The notes: generated by a model from the letters alone, not told the origin. DNA of 64,000 bases from Priestia koreensis (GCF_001274935.1 NZ_LILC01000023.1:310001-374000); one strand, 5' to 3'. Shown: positions 1 to 9,117, counted from the first letter of the stretch. Numbers and translations are program-made.

Positions 1-52
1 TTTCAATTCCATTTTCTGCTCCCGACTGGCTAGAGCGCTTTCCCTTGACCAT
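1..52 (-). CDS. 5' end of an unidentified gene, cut by the window edge
   Basis: An ATG at 50-52 on the minus strand is preceded by an AGGGGAG ribosome site 7 nt upstream and opens a frame reading MVKGKRSSQSGAENGIE to the window edge. Seventeen polar residues are not enough to recognise a family. The ribosome site is the main reason to believe it. Confidence 0.4.
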   Translation of the reverse strand, partial: MVKGKRSSQSGAENGIE

Positions 53-187
53 GTTCATTCTCCCCTACGTTTCAAACTTATCGAATGATAAGTTACTATA
101 ATGCCTATGCATTGTCCATTTTAAATATGCTACGTCGCACCACCTGTTACCGAACCTTTCCCTCTTTGCAATCAGCCTAAACCACAA

Positions 188-216
188 AATAAAAAAGACC
201 TCTAAAATGAGGTCTT
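188..216 (-). terminator. Rho-independent terminator of the DUF554 gene
   Basis: An 8-bp stem (195-202 with 209-216, loop TAAAAT) is followed on the minus strand by a run of T. It starts directly after the stop codon of the DUF554 gene. Confidence 0.85.
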
Positions 217-924
217 CTACATCCATGTTTGAAGCGCAACAGTTAGAACAATGGTTAGAAGAATAGCCGGAAGTAAATTTGCAACTTTCACTTTGGTGAT
301 CCCCATCAAATTCAATCCAATTCCTAAAATCATGACGCCTCCTGTTGCCGTCATTTCCGCAATTAATTCAGTCATAAGGGTAGGAGAAATCATTTGGTTA
401 ATCTGAGCGGCAAATAATGCAATAGTTCCTTGATAGAGAACAACTGGAATAGCGGAAAAAATGACGCCAAGACCGAGTGTCGTACTTAAAAGTAGCGAAA
501 TAAATCCATCCATTACAGCTTTTGTATACAGTACATTATGATTACCTCGAATCCCGCTATCTAGTGCACCTATAATGGCCATCGCTCCAACGACGAAAAT
601 TAACGTCGCCGTTACGAACCCCTCTGCTATTTTACTTTCCCCGTTTTTAGCGCCTACTTTACGCTCAATCCATGCCCCTAGTTTGGTAAGGTTTTCTTCA
701 ATCTTAAGCCATTCTCCAATCACTCCACCGAGTACTAAGCTTAAAATAACGAGCAAAAATTGATTGCTTTTTAATCCCATCTGTACACCTAACACAACAA
801 TTGCAAGACCAATTGCCTGCATGACCGTTGCTTTCATACTCTCAGGAATCCTTCGGCACAAATTGCCAAGGAGCGTCCCTAAGACAATTCCTAATCCGTT
901 TACAAGCGTTCCAAGAAGCACCAT
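217..924 (-). CDS. DUF554 family membrane protein (YdfK/YqgA type)
   Basis: This 235-residue protein is almost entirely hydrophobic, with about seven membrane segments and glycine-rich helices near the N-terminus (GTLVNGLGIVLGTLLGN). Length and pattern match the DUF554 family (YqgA of E. coli, YdfK of B. subtilis), integral inner-membrane proteins thought to be transporters but without a proven substrate. It appears to be transcribed alone and ends in a clear terminator. The family call is firm; the function is unknown. Confidence 0.85.
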   Translation of the reverse strand: MVLLGTLVNGLGIVLGTLLGNLCRRIPESMKATVMQAIGLAIVVLGVQMGLKSNQFLLVILSLVLGGVIGEWLKIEENLTKLGAWIERKVGAKNGESKIAEGFVTATLIFVVGAMAIIGALDSGIRGNHNVLYTKAVMDGFISLLLSTTLGLGVIFSAIPVVLYQGTIALFAAQINQMISPTLMTELIAEMTATGGVMILGIGLNLMGITKVKVANLLPAILLTIVLTVALQTWM

Positions 925-982
925 CTAGCATCCTCACTTTTCCTTATACATATACGTTTTATCATACTACTAAACGAAATAT

Positions 983-2428
983 TTAGAAATATCTTTTTCG
1001 ATAGAAGTGAGTGCTAGATTGATCCCATCCCTCTGTAAGGAGATGATGAAAAGCTTCTATATAATCCCCTATGATGAGCTCACCGGTCCTTGCTAAGCCG
1101 TCTGCTACTTGATTTTCCCCAGGACGAATTCGATTCAACGGATTAATATCGACCGAATGAACTGCTTCAATGTGAAATCCATTTTTCGCTGCTATCGCCT
1201 GTGCAAGCGGGGGTACCATAAAGTCCTCTTCCCGACAATACTTAAGAATACGACGATTCATCGCATGAGGAACAGCCGTGAGAGAGGAAATTCCCAAATG
1301 CTTGTGATTAATAAACAAGTTAAATATCTGTTTAATAGATGTCACAGGATGACTAACATTAGAAGACAGCTTTAAATCATTAAGAGCCATGTCTACGCCG
1401 GACTCAACAGCCTTCACAAATGGAAATAAATCCTGTGCCAATACTAAAAAATCTCCGTCTACAAATAGAAGGATGTCACCTGTTGCATACTTAATGCCTA
1501 TACTTCTTCCTACGTCATGCCCGAGTGCGTGCTCATACTTGACAACGGTGACCTCTTCCTTAGCCGCTAAGGAATAAGTTTGGTCTGTTGAACCGTTAAC
1601 AACGACAATAATTTCGTATGGACAAAGCTTTTTTACTTCCCTTATCACTTGTTGAATCGTTCCTTGTTCATTTTTTACAGGAATAATGACGGACAGCTTT
1701 TGATCGCCATAATATGATTCACCCTTTTTATAGATTCCTTCTCTTACAGAGTATGCCCCTTGCTCATGAACCTGCAACAGGCGCCCACCATCAGAATAGC
1801 CCCCCCGTTTCCCTTTCTTATAAAGCCTCTCCTGTAAAAAAGCAAGCAGGTGGGTGAGCTTTCGTTTTTCTTCATACGTAAGCATAGATCCGAAAGCACT
1901 ATAAAAAGCTGGGATAAATGGCTTCTCATACGAAACGTGATGATAATGGTGAATACGGTAATTTAAAGCGACTACCTGACGAAAGACAGAAAGGGGATTA
2001 TCTATTATTCGATCTGCGACAGTTTGAGCAAGTTCTCTCGTACAGGCTACCGGAAAATCCAAATATGGAGAAATAGGTAGAAAAGGAAGTGACGTCCATT
2101 CATAGTATACGCTTGCCCACACATCTAGAGATGTAGCGCTTTTTAGGCGATTACATGTTATATCACATTGACCATAGCAAATGCTATTGAGAAAGAGAGA
2201 AAGCTCCCGAAGAGAATAGCTACCATCTCCATTTAAAAATAGGAGGACCTCTGCATTAATCAAATGAATCGCTGCTTCTACTGTTGGAGACCAGTGACAT
2301 TCCTTTGGAGACTGCTGTTCACTGTGGCTGATACACCACATTTCCACAGGGGCTAGATGTTGAATGACCGGTAGCAAATTTGGGTGTACACTTCTCTCTG
2401 TTACTAGTAAAATCGCTACGCTTTTCAT
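983..2428 (-). CDS. Two-domain family-2 glycosyltransferase, N-terminal domain degenerate
   Basis: This 481-residue protein has a C-terminal GT-A glycosyltransferase domain (about residues 245-470) opening with LSVIIPVKNEQGTIQQVI and carrying IVVVNGSTDQT and LLFVDGDF, the usual GT2 nucleotide and metal motifs. Residues 1-230 look like a decayed copy of the same fold: the metal motif appears as FLNGDGSY and the substrate loop is poorly preserved. There is no signal peptide or membrane segment, so it is probably cytosolic or coat-associated. It lies 74 bp after another tandem GT2 gene on the same strand and is probably co-transcribed. AAGGAG lies 8 nt before the ATG. The acceptor is unknown. 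Confidence 0.8.
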   Translation of the reverse strand: MKSVAILLVTERSVHPNLLPVIQHLAPVEMWCISHSEQQSPKECHWSPTVEAAIHLINAEVLLFLNGDGSYSLRELSLFLNSICYGQCDITCNRLKSATSLDVWASVYYEWTSLPFLPISPYLDFPVACTRELAQTVADRIIDNPLSVFRQVVALNYRIHHYHHVSYEKPFIPAFYSAFGSMLTYEEKRKLTHLLAFLQERLYKKGKRGGYSDGGRLLQVHEQGAYSVREGIYKKGESYYGDQKLSVIIPVKNEQGTIQQVIREVKKLCPYEIIVVVNGSTDQTYSLAAKEEVTVVKYEHALGHDVGRSIGIKYATGDILLFVDGDFLVLAQDLFPFVKAVESGVDMALNDLKLSSNVSHPVTSIKQIFNLFINHKHLGISSLTAVPHAMNRRILKYCREEDFMVPPLAQAIAAKNGFHIEAVHSVDINPLNRIRPGENQVADGLARTGELIIGDYIEAFHHLLTEGWDQSSTHFYRKRYF

Positions 2429-2502
2429 GCTACCATCTCCTTTTTCAAAAAATACTTCCCCTCTTTTTAAAGAAAAAAAGAATCAGCCTTTAATTAACAG
2501 AC

Positions 2503-4053
2503 TCATTCATTCGTAAGATTTTCTTGATTAGTGTTGTTTTCGTTAAGAAATTCCTCAAGCAAATCCAAACGACGAGGTTTTCGAGGAAATCCCCCTCTGT
2601 GATCGGTTAATTCTAGTAGCAGTGCGAGTGCTTCTATATGATCGCCTAAAATACGCTCAGTTGATTTTGCTATGCCGTTGACCTTTATGTGATCACGGCG
2701 AATACGATTGGTTCGAGCTACATCTACAAAATGTACTTGTTCTACCTTACACCCATTTTTAATTGCCAATACGTGCGCAAGTGGAGGAACCATAAGGGAA
2801 TCATAGCCAATCTTTTCTAATGCCTCTCGCCGAATGGCATGAGGAACGGCAGTCAACGTATTAATGGTCAAATCGGGACGCTTCAGCGCAATATTTAAAA
2901 AATATTTTGCTGCGCTAACTGAATGAAGTGGATACACTTGATCAAGCAAGCAGGACAGATCGTTTAACGCAACGTCCACTCCCTGCTCAGCCGCTTTTAT
3001 ATAAGGCAGAAGATCTTCCGATTGAATGACGATATCACCGTCAATAAATAAGCAGACGTCTCCACTGCTACACATCGCTCCGATAGCCCGGGGAATATTG
3101 TGTCCAAGCGCTTCCGAAAATTCAATGACAACGACGTTTTGACTTTTAGCTATTTGCACCGTTTCATCATCTGATCCGTTTGCAATGACGATAATTTCTT
3201 CAACCCCAGCTTTTTTCACTTCCGTAATGACAGCTTCTATCGTTTCTTTCTCCTCGCCAACGGGAATAATGGCGCTGCACGCTATTTTCTCTGGCCGCTT
3301 CGGTAAATAAACTTTTGGATATAATCGATTTCGCTCCGCGTCCGTAAGCCCGCCACGTACTCCCTTCTTCTCGATTAGATGATGAATGGCTAACATATGA
3401 TCGCCAATAATTTCACTTGTGGATAGTGGAAAAGGAGAGTTCTCAATTTTCTCTTGATGCGCTTCTCTCGCCTTGTTTGTGTAAATAACATCCACTACAG
3501 CAGGAGCCACAATAGACATTCCTGCTAATATTGCTTCAACTTGAGCCAGCGGGGGCTCAGCATGCAACGCATAGCCTAGCGTTTCGGCCGCTGTGCGCTT
3601 CATAGCAAAAGGAACGGCGGTCAACGCTTGTACACTCATCTGCTCTTGTTTCATAAATAGGTTTAGTGCATATTTTGCTACAGCAACTGGGTGAGGCCTC
3701 ACTTTTCTCTTTAACGTCCACGATAAATCATTTAGCGCAATATCGTGCCCTTCATCAATCGCTTCAATAAATGGCAATAATTCTTTATGTGGAACAGGAA
3801 TATCACCGTCCAAAAAAAGAAGCACCTCTCCTATCGCTGCTTTTGCTCCCATGGATCTTCCAATATTTAACCCTAGCTTTTCTGCATATTCAATGACCTT
3901 GCAGCCATACTTTTCTGCTACTTGTTTCGTATTATCCGTTGATCCATTTACCACAACAATGATTTCTAAAGGATGTAATTTTTGCACCTCATCTAAGATA
4001 AGCGGTAACGTATCTTCTTCATTACAGGCTGGGATGATAACGGATAGATTCAT
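2503..4053 (-). CDS. Tandem GT2 glycosyltransferase with two complete domains
   Basis: This 516-residue protein holds two complete GT2 domains in tandem, about residues 1-240 and 258-500. Each has the opening strand (LSVIIPACNEE; CSAIIPVGEE), a VNGSTDNT/ANGSDDET motif, an LFLDGDI/LFIDGDI metal motif, an ALNDLS segment and an LTAVP(F/H)A segment. The two halves resemble each other and the C-terminal half of the next gene, which points to internal duplication followed by gene duplication. Its ribosome site GGAGGAG lies within the end of the upstream small gene, only 3 nt away, so translation is coupled. By analogy with the B. subtilis spore-crust glycosyltransferase CgeD it could decorate the spore surface; that is inference. 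Confidence 0.82.
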   Translation of the reverse strand: MNLSVIIPACNEEDTLPLILDEVQKLHPLEIIVVVNGSTDNTKQVAEKYGCKVIEYAEKLGLNIGRSMGAKAAIGEVLLFLDGDIPVPHKELLPFIEAIDEGHDIALNDLSWTLKRKVRPHPVAVAKYALNLFMKQEQMSVQALTAVPFAMKRTAAETLGYALHAEPPLAQVEAILAGMSIVAPAVVDVIYTNKAREAHQEKIENSPFPLSTSEIIGDHMLAIHHLIEKKGVRGGLTDAERNRLYPKVYLPKRPEKIACSAIIPVGEEKETIEAVITEVKKAGVEEIIVIANGSDDETVQIAKSQNVVVIEFSEALGHNIPRAIGAMCSSGDVCLFIDGDIVIQSEDLLPYIKAAEQGVDVALNDLSCLLDQVYPLHSVSAAKYFLNIALKRPDLTINTLTAVPHAIRREALEKIGYDSLMVPPLAHVLAIKNGCKVEQVHFVDVARTNRIRRDHIKVNGIAKSTERILGDHIEALALLLELTDHRGGFPRKPRRLDLLEEFLNENNTNQENLTNE

Positions 4054-4056
4054 GGT

Positions 4057-4263
4057 TCAGACTCCTCCGTCTGTTAACACACGAACGTATGAAATAACCG
4101 GCAATAGTACGTTGACATTTTTCGGCGGTCCGTAGTCATCCCCTGGTGTTTGCACAACGATCGTACTACTCGTCACCGCTAGCAATGTCCCTTTTACCAA
4201 ATCAAGCGGCGTCACAACTTCTACGGAAAATCCAACATAACTACGTAACGTATCTTCTATCAT
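4057..4263 (-). CDS. Small DUF2642-like (YuzF-type) protein
   Basis: This 68-residue protein starts at the ATG at 4263, chosen because AAGGAGG lies 7-8 nt upstream; an earlier ATG has no such site and would overlap the preceding gene. It is rich in beta-branched residues (VEVVTPLDLVKGTLLAVTSSTIVVQT), suggesting one small beta-barrel (Sm-like) domain like DUF2642 proteins, several of which are spore-coat associated. It is sandwiched between a similar gene and the tandem glycosyltransferase. Family placement is moderate; the function is unknown. Confidence 0.65.
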   Translation of the reverse strand: MIEDTLRSYVGFSVEVVTPLDLVKGTLLAVTSSTIVVQTPGDDYGPPKNVNVLLPVISYVRVLTDGGV

Positions 4264-4276
4264 TTTGTTTCCCTCC

Positions 4277-4630
4277 TTATTCATTCGCCTCTTGAATGGT
4301 TAGTACACTCGTAAATGGAACAATTAATACAGAAGTAGCGGACTCTTCTAATAATAGGTAATCGTCTCCAACCTCTTTTACGACGCCTTGTATTCCACCA
4401 CCTGTTGTCACAACCTCTACACGATCACCTAAGTATTGCTCGGCAATTTCTTTAAATGGTGAAGATTGTGAAGCTTTTATCACATCTAGTAAATACGTTT
4501 TAAATGATTCTGAATAGACAACATCTTCAACCGCCTTTTGCGTACGTTCCTCAATAAAATCGCCAAATCGGTTTGAAAATAGTAGTTTTTCGAATCTATG
4601 AAAAAGTGCTTTACACCAACAAAAAAACAT
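4277..4630 (-). CDS. DUF2642-like protein, first gene of the glycosyltransferase operon
   Basis: This 117-residue protein has a basic, partly hydrophobic N-terminus and a C-terminal domain (about residues 65-115) whose pattern YLGDRVEVVTTGGGIQGVVKE resembles the next gene's product, so both probably share the same small beta-barrel. A purine-rich GAGGGGGT site precedes the ATG. It is the first of four closely spaced minus-strand genes with the two glycosyltransferases, so it may act with them, perhaps as a surface or coat protein. No promoter was clear upstream. Confidence 0.6.
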   Translation of the reverse strand: MFFCWCKALFHRFEKLLFSNRFGDFIEERTQKAVEDVVYSESFKTYLLDVIKASQSSPFKEIAEQYLGDRVEVVTTGGGIQGVVKEVGDDYLLLEESATSVLIVPFTSVLTIQEANE

Positions 4631-4804
4631 AAATGTACCCCCTCTAGCTTCTTCTCTATCGTTTTGCAGCCATAAAAAGAGCCACTGTATAATATATACA
4701 ATGGCAATAGAGGTGGTGATAGATCAAAAGGCGTACAAAAAGACTATTTTTATCGATTAAATCTAATAGATTTAGTACTTACTTTGATCGGCTTTTTTGT
4801 AAAA

Positions 4805-6451
4805 TTACTGAACGCCTACCGCTTGATAGGCATCTTCAACCGCTTTTACTTCTTTTGAATCTTTTCCATATAGATCACGAGCAGCTTGAATAGCCGCCTG
4901 ACGCATCGCACTAAAATTAGAAGTGGCCGTTAGGTATTTCGTAAGCGCTCGATAATAGATTTGCTCGGTTTCTTCTCTTCCTATTCCCTGTGTGGTTACT
5001 CCATAATGAGTGCCACCTTCAGAAATCAAGTAAGCTGCTTTGTTGTTAATACTAGAATTAATGTGCACGCCCCCGTTGTCTTCTTCTCCTGTGTATCGCT
5101 TACTATAGTGATCAGGATAACCCTCTTTCGGATTTAGAGGATTGGGGATAGACGCTGGATCTTTTAACGAACGCAGGCCCTGCGCTTTCTCACCTTGCAC
5201 GTATATGTCTTCACCGATTTCCCAGTCATCTCGATCGACCATTGCGCCCATAATATCAGACATGGATTCGTTAAGCGCTCCAGATTCTCCTTGATAGTCT
5301 AAGTTCGCTGTTTTTTCTGTTACAGCATGCGTCAATTCATGAGCAATCACATCAAGTGCCCCTGAGAACGGACGGAATGTTTCCCCGTCTCCGTCACCAT
5401 AAATCATCTGTTTTCCGTTCCATGCTGCGTTGTTCCACTCTTTTCCCACATGAACAGACGAAATGATTTTTGCGCCTTTTCCATCGTACGAATTGAGTCC
5501 AAACGTCTTTTTATAATAGTCATAAACCGTTTCCGCATTCACATGGGCATCGACTGCCGTTGGATCTGTAAACGTGGGAGACTTTTCACGAATTTCTAAT
5601 CCCGTCACTCCAAATAATTGAGATAATAACGAAAACAGTATGTAATTGACATGCTTCGCATCGACCGTGTTAATTCCATTTCCACGCGTCTCATCTGCTA
5701 GATAGTAGTATCCGTTCTTTTTTGCCACTTCAAATGTTTTCACTTCACCTGTCAAGTTCTTGCCTGTTCCTTGCACTTGATCAATGGCGTTAAATTTATT
5801 AATAATCTTCCCTGTATGAGCGTCAACAAAATAGTGCCAGTAGCTTGGCTCTGGATCAACAGTAGAAGCTTTTATCGCATAGGCCAAATAGTCCTTTCCT
5901 TTATATGGATAGATGTATAATTCGTGTTCAATGTCTCCATCGTAATGCTCTACCTTACCTATTTGTTTTTCAATATCGAGCTTCGCTATCTTTACGGCCT
6001 TCGTAGCTGTAAGTGACGGCTTCGTCTTTACAGAACGCTGCTCACTCTCTGGAACAACCGCTCCCATAAATGACTTCACGTTGTTCTCTTGATCTAACGA
6101 TACAGTTTGACTCGTGCCATAAACCGGTACATTCGAATAGGTTTGGACTAAACGAAAATGTCGAGTTTTTGTTTTTTGATCAAATTCTTCCTTTAGTATC
6201 TTAAATGAGTTTTTAGCACTGCTCGTAATCTTAAATTCTTGGCGTTTGCTTGATAGGTAGTGATATACGAGTTCCTTTTTACTCGTTAACTGCTTTAAAT
6301 AGTCGGGAGCCTTCCATGTTTCAATTAAATAAGTAGGAGTTTTATAGTGAGGATCAACTGCTTTTGTGGAAGCAAAAACAGAGCTTGCTGTACCTGTAAT
6401 TACCCCTGTTGCTAATGTAATAGAGGCGATGACCTTCATCTTTTTCTTCAT
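4805..6451 (-). CDS. npr: Thermolysin-like neutral protease (bacillolysin, family M4)
   Basis: Secreted zinc metalloprotease precursor of about 548 residues with the usual M4 layout: signal peptide (MKKKMKVIASITLATGVITG...), FTP/PepSY propeptide, and mature domain from about residue 235. HELTH (residues 373-377 counted from the first in-frame ATG at 6457) and E397 in NESMSD give the zinc site with the same His-to-Glu spacing of 24 as thermolysin. GGVHINSSINN carries the catalytic histidine and the protein ends in the typical DAYQAVGVQ. The ATG at 6451 is preferred because AAAGGAG lies 9 nt upstream, against 3 nt for 6457. A hydrophobic stretch before ReKSPTF (about residues 275-295) is unusual for the family. 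Related to NprM of B. megaterium. Confidence 0.93.
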   Translation of the reverse strand: MKKKMKVIASITLATGVITGTASSVFASTKAVDPHYKTPTYLIETWKAPDYLKQLTSKKELVYHYLSSKRQEFKITSSAKNSFKILKEEFDQKTKTRHFRLVQTYSNVPVYGTSQTVSLDQENNVKSFMGAVVPESEQRSVKTKPSLTATKAVKIAKLDIEKQIGKVEHYDGDIEHELYIYPYKGKDYLAYAIKASTVDPEPSYWHYFVDAHTGKIINKFNAIDQVQGTGKNLTGEVKTFEVAKKNGYYYLADETRGNGINTVDAKHVNYILFSLLSQLFGVTGLEIREKSPTFTDPTAVDAHVNAETVYDYYKKTFGLNSYDGKGAKIISSVHVGKEWNNAAWNGKQMIYGDGDGETFRPFSGALDVIAHELTHAVTEKTANLDYQGESGALNESMSDIMGAMVDRDDWEIGEDIYVQGEKAQGLRSLKDPASIPNPLNPKEGYPDHYSKRYTGEEDNGGVHINSSINNKAAYLISEGGTHYGVTTQGIGREETEQIYYRALTKYLTATSNFSAMRQAAIQAARDLYGKDSKEVKAVEDAYQAVGVQ

Positions 6452-6457
6452 ACGCAT

Positions 6458-6771
6458 ACTCTCCTTTGAAATTAATCATGCTCATAGAACAAGTTAAAAT
6501 GGTTTTTTACCACTTTTATACAAGTCTACCATATTATGAAGTTGCAAGAGACCGCAGTGTCATCGCTACCATTCTATTAAGCTGCAACTAACATCCTACT
6601 TCAAGTCGTTTTAACCAGAAAGAACAGGTGATAAAAGAAGGATATTAGATCTTCATTCTACTTTTATTTTATTGTCTCATTGATCAATATAGGTTTTTTT
6701 ACTTATTTTCCCTTTATCACTCATAAAGATTGAAAAGACCGCAATTTCAGTGCTTATTCCATATAAAATGA
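6458..6771. other. Intergenic region between protease and TetR genes
   Basis: This AT-rich stretch lies between two divergent genes. The protease promoter must lie here, but no hexamer pair was convincing. No open frame or hairpin of note was seen. Confidence 0.5.
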
Positions 6772-6800
6772 TTGCAGAAAGCGGAAAAAAGGCTTATAAT
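6772..6800 (+). promoter_or_regulatory. Sigma-A promoter of the TetR gene
   Basis: TTGCAG at 6772-6777 and a perfect TATAAT at 6795-6800 are separated by 17 bp, an excellent sigma-A promoter ending 41 bp before the TetR start codon. Confidence 0.8.
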
Positions 6801-6806
6801 TTTTAC

Positions 6807-6824
6807 AAACCGAACGTTCAGTTT
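6807..6824. promoter_or_regulatory. Probable TetR operator
   Basis: AAACCGAACGTTCAGTTT is an 18-bp palindrome with a single mismatched pair, placed just after the -10 box and around the transcription start. The GAACGTTC core is typical of TetR/AcrR operators (the BM3R1 operator in this window has the same core). Autorepression is the simplest reading. Confidence 0.7.
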
Positions 6825-6841
6825 AGAATGAGGTGCAATGA

Positions 6842-7432
6842 ATGAATAAGAAGCAACAGGCCAGTGAGCAAACAAAAAAGCTCATTCTCGATAAAGCAAC
6901 CATCCTCTTTAGCGAACGTGGCTACGCATCTACATCAATTGAAGATATTGTGTCATCTACAGGAGTCAGCAAAGGAAATATTTACTACCATTTTGGCAAC
7001 AAAGAAAACCTATTTTTAAACTTGTTGAACGATTGGCACACGCATTGGCAAGAACAGTGGGAAAGCAAGGTATCTTCTTTCCGTACTTGCACGGATAAGC
7101 TGTATGGCCTAGCCGAACATACTGTACTTCATGATTTCAAACACCCTCTCACAAAAGCGATGGAAGAATTTTGGACGAGTTCCTTCGTAAAAGTGGAGGT
7201 ACGAAATCAAGTTGATGCTTTAATGAAGCACCACTTGAGGCTATATGAGCAGATTTTAGAAGAAGGCATGCAAAACAATGAGTTTAAGCAAAGAGATTTA
7301 CTTATCTTAAGTATGATTTTAGAAGGACTGCTTTCAGGAATCGGTTTATTCGCGTACAAGCTAAGTACGGAGCAAGCCCTCACCTTATATAAAGAAGCAA
7401 TTCATACTTTGTTAGAAGGCATTTCCGTCTAA
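6842..7432 (+). CDS. TetR/AcrR family transcriptional regulator
   Basis: This 196-residue protein has an N-terminal TetR helix-turn-helix (about residues 12-58; ATILFSERGYASTSIEDIV, then GVSKGNIYYHFGNKENLF) and an alpha-helical ligand domain. It probably represses itself through the palindrome between its -10 box and start codon. The downstream AI-2E family permease gene, 128 bp away on the same strand, is a likely target. The ligand is unknown. Confidence 0.9.
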   Translation: MNKKQQASEQTKKLILDKATILFSERGYASTSIEDIVSSTGVSKGNIYYHFGNKENLFLNLLNDWHTHWQEQWESKVSSFRTCTDKLYGLAEHTVLHDFKHPLTKAMEEFWTSSFVKVEVRNQVDALMKHHLRLYEQILEEGMQNNEFKQRDLLILSMILEGLLSGIGLFAYKLSTEQALTLYKEAIHTLLEGISV

Positions 7433-7560
7433 CATATAGACAAGGTCTTTTAACATATACTAAACAAATGATATCGTGCTGACTGATCATCGTTTGATTG
7501 AATACGTACGTCGTCTTATTGTAAAAAGCGTCACATAGGTGGATTGGAGAGAGGAAATAT

Positions 7561-8574
7561 ATGTCAATCTTTCGAAACTTAACACAGAACAAAGGGTTCA
7601 TACGAATCTTAACACTCGTTCTGCTTGTTTTTATTTTGTTCCTTATTAGAAGCTTGCTTCATTTGGTACTCTTTACGTTTTTACTTACCTTTTTAATGGG
7701 CAAACTTCAGCAGTTTATTACACGTCATCTGCGGAAATTTGTACCGATTAGCCCTTCAGTTGTTGTACTCGCATTATACATTCTCATTATTTTTGCTTTT
7801 GGATTAACGATCTACCTATACATACCAGTTATTAATACACAAATTCATGAGCTTGTATCTCATATTATGAAGTTCTATAAAAACCCACCTACTAATCCTG
7901 TCGTAACGTTTATCGTAGATGGTTCCAAGAAAATTGTGTCTCCTGAAGACATTCAAAAAAATCTAGATTTTGTCTATCAGTACTTAACAAATATTTGGAC
8001 GATTAGCTTGCAAGTGCTTCTTGCGATTTTACTCAGCTTGTTTTTCCTTTTAGAAAAATCGCGCATTATTAACTTCACGTCAAAGTTCAAACATAGTAAG
8101 CTTGGCTGGTTCTTTAGTGAAGTAGAGTATTTTGGACAAAAATTTATTGGTTCTTTCGGAGCTGTCATTGAAGTTCAATTTTTAATTGCGCTGATCAATT
8201 CCATTTTGTCTGTCATTGCACTATGGATTTTAGGATTCCCACAGCTCGTTGGACTAGGAATTATGATTTTCTTGCTTGGCCTCATTCCAGTAGCAGGGGT
8301 ATTTGTATCACTCATTCCGCTCTGCACGATTGCTTATACAATCGGAGGACCGATCAAGGTCGTTTCCGTTCTCGTTATGATTGCCGTCCTTCATGCGTTG
8401 GAAAGCTATGTATTGAATCCAAAATTAATGTCTGCTAAAACGAATTTACCGATTTTCTATACGTTTATTATTCTCATTTTCTCGGAGCATTTTTTAGGAA
8501 TTTGGGGCCTCATTCTTGGTGTTCCCATCTTCATGTTCTTCTTAGATTTATTAGGTGTGAAACGCAAAGAATGA
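7561..8574 (+). CDS. AI-2E family transporter (PerM-type permease)
   Basis: This 337-residue polytopic membrane protein has about eight membrane segments: a cluster at the N-terminus, a soluble loop around residues 95-135, and C-terminal helices with the family landmarks GFPQLVGLGIMIFLLGLIPVAG and LESYVLNPKLM. Despite the family name, members include exporters and sodium/proton antiporters, and the substrate cannot be read from sequence. GAGAGGA precedes the ATG. It shares strand with the upstream TetR gene and ends in a strong terminator. Confidence 0.85.
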   Translation: MSIFRNLTQNKGFIRILTLVLLVFILFLIRSLLHLVLFTFLLTFLMGKLQQFITRHLRKFVPISPSVVVLALYILIIFAFGLTIYLYIPVINTQIHELVSHIMKFYKNPPTNPVVTFIVDGSKKIVSPEDIQKNLDFVYQYLTNIWTISLQVLLAILLSLFFLLEKSRIINFTSKFKHSKLGWFFSEVEYFGQKFIGSFGAVIEVQFLIALINSILSVIALWILGFPQLVGLGIMIFLLGLIPVAGVFVSLIPLCTIAYTIGGPIKVVSVLVMIAVLHALESYVLNPKLMSAKTNLPIFYTFIILIFSEHFLGIWGLILGVPIFMFFLDLLGVKRKE

Positions 8575-8616
8575 AAAAAAGAGCTAGAAAGGTACAAAAC
8601 CTTTCTAGCTCTTTTT
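8574..8616. terminator. Bidirectional terminator between convergent genes
   Basis: A perfect 13-bp stem (8581-8593 with 8599-8611, loop ACAAA) has an A-run before and a T-run after it, so it can end both the permease (+) and the DinB-like gene (-). Confidence 0.92.
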
Positions 8617-8619
8617 ATA

Positions 8620-9117
8620 TTACGCTGGATAGCCGCCTGTTGGTGGTGGCCATGCTTTGTTTAAACGTCTCATGAGAACAATTTCTCCTAAGTGATAGCT
8701 ATTATGAGAAGCGATGTTACGCAGTAGGCCACCAGGTGTTTCACTTGGCCATACGGCAAGCGGCTGGTCAATCGCTAGCGTTTCCGCTAACTCACACGCT
8801 TCATCAATTCCATCACAAAAGTGCTGAATCGTTGCTTTCCACTCTTCTTCATCTGCAGGAGATGCCTCTTTAGGCCAGCTCTCACTCGCACTTTTTGGTC
8901 GTTCAGGCGTTTCTCCTTTAGCAAACGCTAACAAGAAATCTTGCCAGTAGCTCATATGCTTCACAAGCTGATAAATAGAATACGGAATTTCTTCTCGTGT
9001 ATGTGAAGCAAGATCGACTGTAAGATCAGTGATGGCATTGATCGTTGGAAGGTGACCCCTTTCTCCTCGTAATGATTTTACAAGTGCATCGCGAAATGCT
9101 GTATTTGTTTGCGTCAT
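8620..9117 (-). CDS. DinB-like (DUF1572/DfsB type) family protein
   Basis: The 165-residue product, from the ATG at 9117 (MTQTNTAF), has a DinB-type four-helix bundle pattern: a histidine in IYQLVKHMSYWQDF and the C-terminal IASHNSYHLGEIVLMRR, which together supply the usual metal-binding histidines. Members include bacillithiol or mycothiol transferases and uncharacterised stress proteins. Upstream in-frame codons run through the neighbouring terminator, so the shorter start is right. The ribosome site is weak. Substrate unknown. Confidence 0.8.
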   Translation of the reverse strand: MTQTNTAFRDALVKSLRGERGHLPTINAITDLTVDLASHTREEIPYSIYQLVKHMSYWQDFLLAFAKGETPERPKSASESWPKEASPADEEEWKATIQHFCDGIDEACELAETLAIDQPLAVWPSETPGGLLRNIASHNSYHLGEIVLMRRLNKAWPPPTGGYPA

